A DNA stretch of 5,277 bases. Origin: Methanolinea sp. Its GTDB lineage: Archaea; Halobacteriota; Methanomicrobia; Methanomicrobiales; Methanospirillaceae. The DNA is taken from the NCBI GenBank assembly GCA_013331225.1, contig DUGV01000104.1:650-5926 (forward strand), in the 5' to 3' direction. Made by a program: the position numbers and the translations under genes. Below are positions 3,695 through 5,277 of the stretch, one piece after another. The notes under the pieces are model-generated. The model was given only the letters and a program-made list of their open reading frames with translations. It was not told the DNA's origin and made no database searches. How positions within the stretch are numbered: the first letter of the stretch is position 1; each line of letters starts with the position of its first letter.

Positions 3695-5277
3695 TCAGGC
3701 CAGGTAATCAGCCGGTGTGGGCATCTGCTCCTTGAGGCCCTTCCGCTTTCTGATGGAGGTCACGACCTCCTTCATCAGGTTGCTTGGAACGAGTTCAAAA
3801 CCTACAAACTCGGTGCTCCACATCGCCCGCCCCTCTGTGGCGGAACGGATGTCCCCTGCAAACCCGAAGAGCTCGGCGACGGGGGCCTTGCCGACGACCG
3901 TGACCGTGTCCCCTTCGCTCTGGATATCGAATACCTGTCCCCTTCTGCCCTGGATCTGGGAAGTCGCATTCCCCATCTGGTCTGTGGGGACCGTGATCTG
4001 GATCTTCTGCACGGGCTCAAGGAGCGTATCGCCCGCTATCAGCATCCCTGCCTTGACTGCGGACCTGACGGCGGGGATGACCTGTGCAGGGCCCCTGTGG
4101 ATGGCATCCTCGTGGAGTTTCACGTCCACCAGCCTGAGTTTCAGGTTCTGCACCTTCTCATCGGCAAGTGGACCGCCGTCGAGTGCTTCATGGAGACCTT
4201 CGATGATCAGCTCCATGGTCTCGTTCAGGTACTGGACACCCTTGGTCATGTCTATGAACATGGTGTTACCGTAGATGTCTTTCACACTCTTGGCCTCGTC
4301 TTTTTCCATGCCGGCTGCGATCAGGGCGTCACGCCGCTCCAGCTGGGACTGGTTCATGGAGACCTGCCCGTTCTTGATCAGGTCGACGATTGCGTCCGGC
4401 AGAACCTCGAGCTCCAGATAGAAGCGGTTGTGCCGGTTGGGGGACTTCCCCTCCACCGGGCCCGCTTTCTGGGTCACCGTCTCCCGGTAGACCACGATCG
4501 GCTCAGAGGTGACGATCTCCACGCCCTTGTCCCGCTTGATACGACCAGTGACGATCTCCAGGTGAAGCTCTCCCATCCCTGATATAAGATGCTCGCCTGT
4601 TTCTTCGTTGATATTGATCTGGAGAGTGGGATCCTCCTTGGCCACCTGGCGGAGCACCTCGACAAGTTTCGGGAGATCCTTCATGTTCTTGGCCTCCACC
4701 GCAACCGTCATCACAGGCTCACTGTAGTGCTTCAGGGACTCAAACGGAGTCATGTCCAGGAGCGTGGTCACCGTGGACCCTACAGAAGCATCCTTAAGAC
4801 CGGTCACCGCCGCGATGTTCCCGGCCTTGATCTCCTCCACCTCCACCCTGGTGGGCCCCATGAAGATCCCCACCTGCTGCAGGCGATTGACCTTCTTCGC
4901 GGTGCCCATCACGTAAAGCTCAGTACCGCGCTTGATCCGGCCCGAGAAGAGCCGGCCGGTGGCCACTTCCCCGGCGTGGGGATCGAACGATATATCAGTG
5001 ACCATCAGGGTGGCAGGGCCGTTCGGGTCGCAGTCAAGCATCGCTTTCCCTTCGGGGGTGGTGGCATCCCCGTGCCAGATAACCTTGATACGCCGCTTCT
5101 GCGAGTCTTTTGGGTTCGGCAGGTGCTTGACCACCATGTCCAGCACCACCTCGCAGAGGGGACTCCTCTTGGCAAGGTTCTTCATGTCCCCTGTCCGGCA
5201 GCTCTCGTAGACCTCCTTGAACGAGACCCCGCTCCTCTTCATAAAGGGGACCGAGACTGCCCAGTTATAGAGGGCTG
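3695..5277 (-). CDS. fusA: Translation elongation factor 2 (aEF-2), partial: N-terminal part beyond window
   Basis: EF-2 is the ribosomal translocase GTPase. The reading frame does not start at ATG 5242: it continues to the window edge with [11 protein letters not shown], typical EF-2 sequence, so 526 codons are visible. About 200 residues, including the P-loop and other G motifs, lie outside, judged against the usual 730 or so. Counting from Met 5242, domain II starts near 50 ([10 protein letters not shown]), domain III includes [10 protein letters not shown] (221-230), domain IV starts near 250, and domain V begins around [10 protein letters not shown] (407-416). The tail [10 protein letters not shown]...DYLA is the usual archaeal C-terminus. 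The domain IV tip [12 protein letters not shown] (376-387) carries His382 (codon 4097-4099), the residue converted to diphthamide in archaea and eukaryotes; this separates it from bacterial EF-G. No frame disruption is seen. It converges with the cyclophilin gene, and no tuf or rps10 follows, unlike many archaeal str clusters. Confidence 0.97.
   Translation of the reverse strand, partial: ALYNWAVSVPFMKRSGVSFKEVYESCRTGDMKNLAKRSPLCEVVLDMVVKHLPNPKDSQKRRIKVIWHGDATTPEGKAMLDCDPNGPATLMVTDISFDPHAGEVATGRLFSGRIKRGTELYVMGTAKKVNRLQQVGIFMGPTRVEVEEIKAGNIAAVTGLKDASVGSTVTTLLDMTPFESLKHYSEPVMTVAVEAKNMKDLPKLVEVLRQVAKEDPTLQININEETGEHLISGMGELHLEIVTGRIKRDKGVEIVTSEPIVVYRETVTQKAGPVEGKSPNRHNRFYLELEVLPDAIVDLIKNGQVSMNQSQLERRDALIAAGMEKDEAKSVKDIYGNTMFIDMTKGVQYLNETMELIIEGLHEALDGGPLADEKVQNLKLRLVDVKLHEDAIHRGPAQVIPAVRSAVKAGMLIAGDTLLEPVQKIQITVPTDQMGNATSQIQGRRGQVFDIQSEGDTVTVVGKAPVAELFGFAGDIRSATEGRAMWSTEFVGFELVPSNLMKEVVTSIRKRKGLKEQMPTPADYLA

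Noticed and set aside
3470..4582. A 370-codon + strand ORF, mostly antisense to EF-2
   Set aside because: It overlaps the EF-2 coding frame for about 890 bp. Its product is a His/Asp/Leu/Gly-rich string with no recognisable motif, as expected from the complement of a GC-rich gene, and its GTG start has no ribosome site.
155..5277. Defence system, mobile element or biosynthetic cluster
   Set aside because: No transposase, integrase, nuclease, toxin, repeat array or set of linked enzymes is present. The genes are widespread conserved functions on alternating strands.

Overview
The window most likely comes from a GC-rich methanogenic archaeon, and a member of the Methanomicrobiales is my best guess. 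Three things point there. One gene encodes an archaeal-type elongation factor 2 with the diphthamide loop. Another belongs to a family (DUF2124) that I know only from methanogens. The expression signals are archaeal: TATA-like boxes, Shine-Dalgarno sites resembling GGAGGTGAT, and oligo-T stretches after stop codons. The order-level assignment is inference; the archaeal assignment is firm.

Layout, left to right: (1) a + strand lipoprotein with a chagasin-type (I42) cysteine-protease-inhibitor domain and an extra C-terminal domain (155-787); (2) a - strand flavodoxin-like protein (887-1435); (3) a + strand DUF2124 protein with a GCPGTC motif (1546-2028); (4) a - strand small Arf/SR-beta/MglA-like GTPase (2097-2585); (5) a + strand cyclophilin-type peptidyl-prolyl isomerase (2809-3288); (6) a - strand translation elongation factor 2, running off the right edge with its N-terminal GTPase domain outside the window (3695-5277). 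The only long non-coding stretch is 3289-3694. It holds a terminator-like hairpin for the cyclophilin, a good TATA-like box, a perfect 7-bp inverted repeat and one doubtful 47-codon ORF.

The strands alternate strictly (+,-,+,-,+,-), so every gene is probably its own transcription unit and no operon is visible. The flavodoxin and DUF2124 genes share a 110-bp divergent promoter region with one central TATA box, which is the only place where shared regulation is suggested. Otherwise the genes look like housekeeping or conserved accessory functions (translation, protein folding, redox, small-GTPase signalling, cell-surface protease inhibition) with no evident common pathway. I see no mobile element, CRISPR array, tRNA or rRNA, and no convincing new multi-gene system. 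The most worthwhile leads are the two-domain inhibitor, the DUF2124/flavodoxin pair, and the unexplained signals between the cyclophilin and EF-2 genes.
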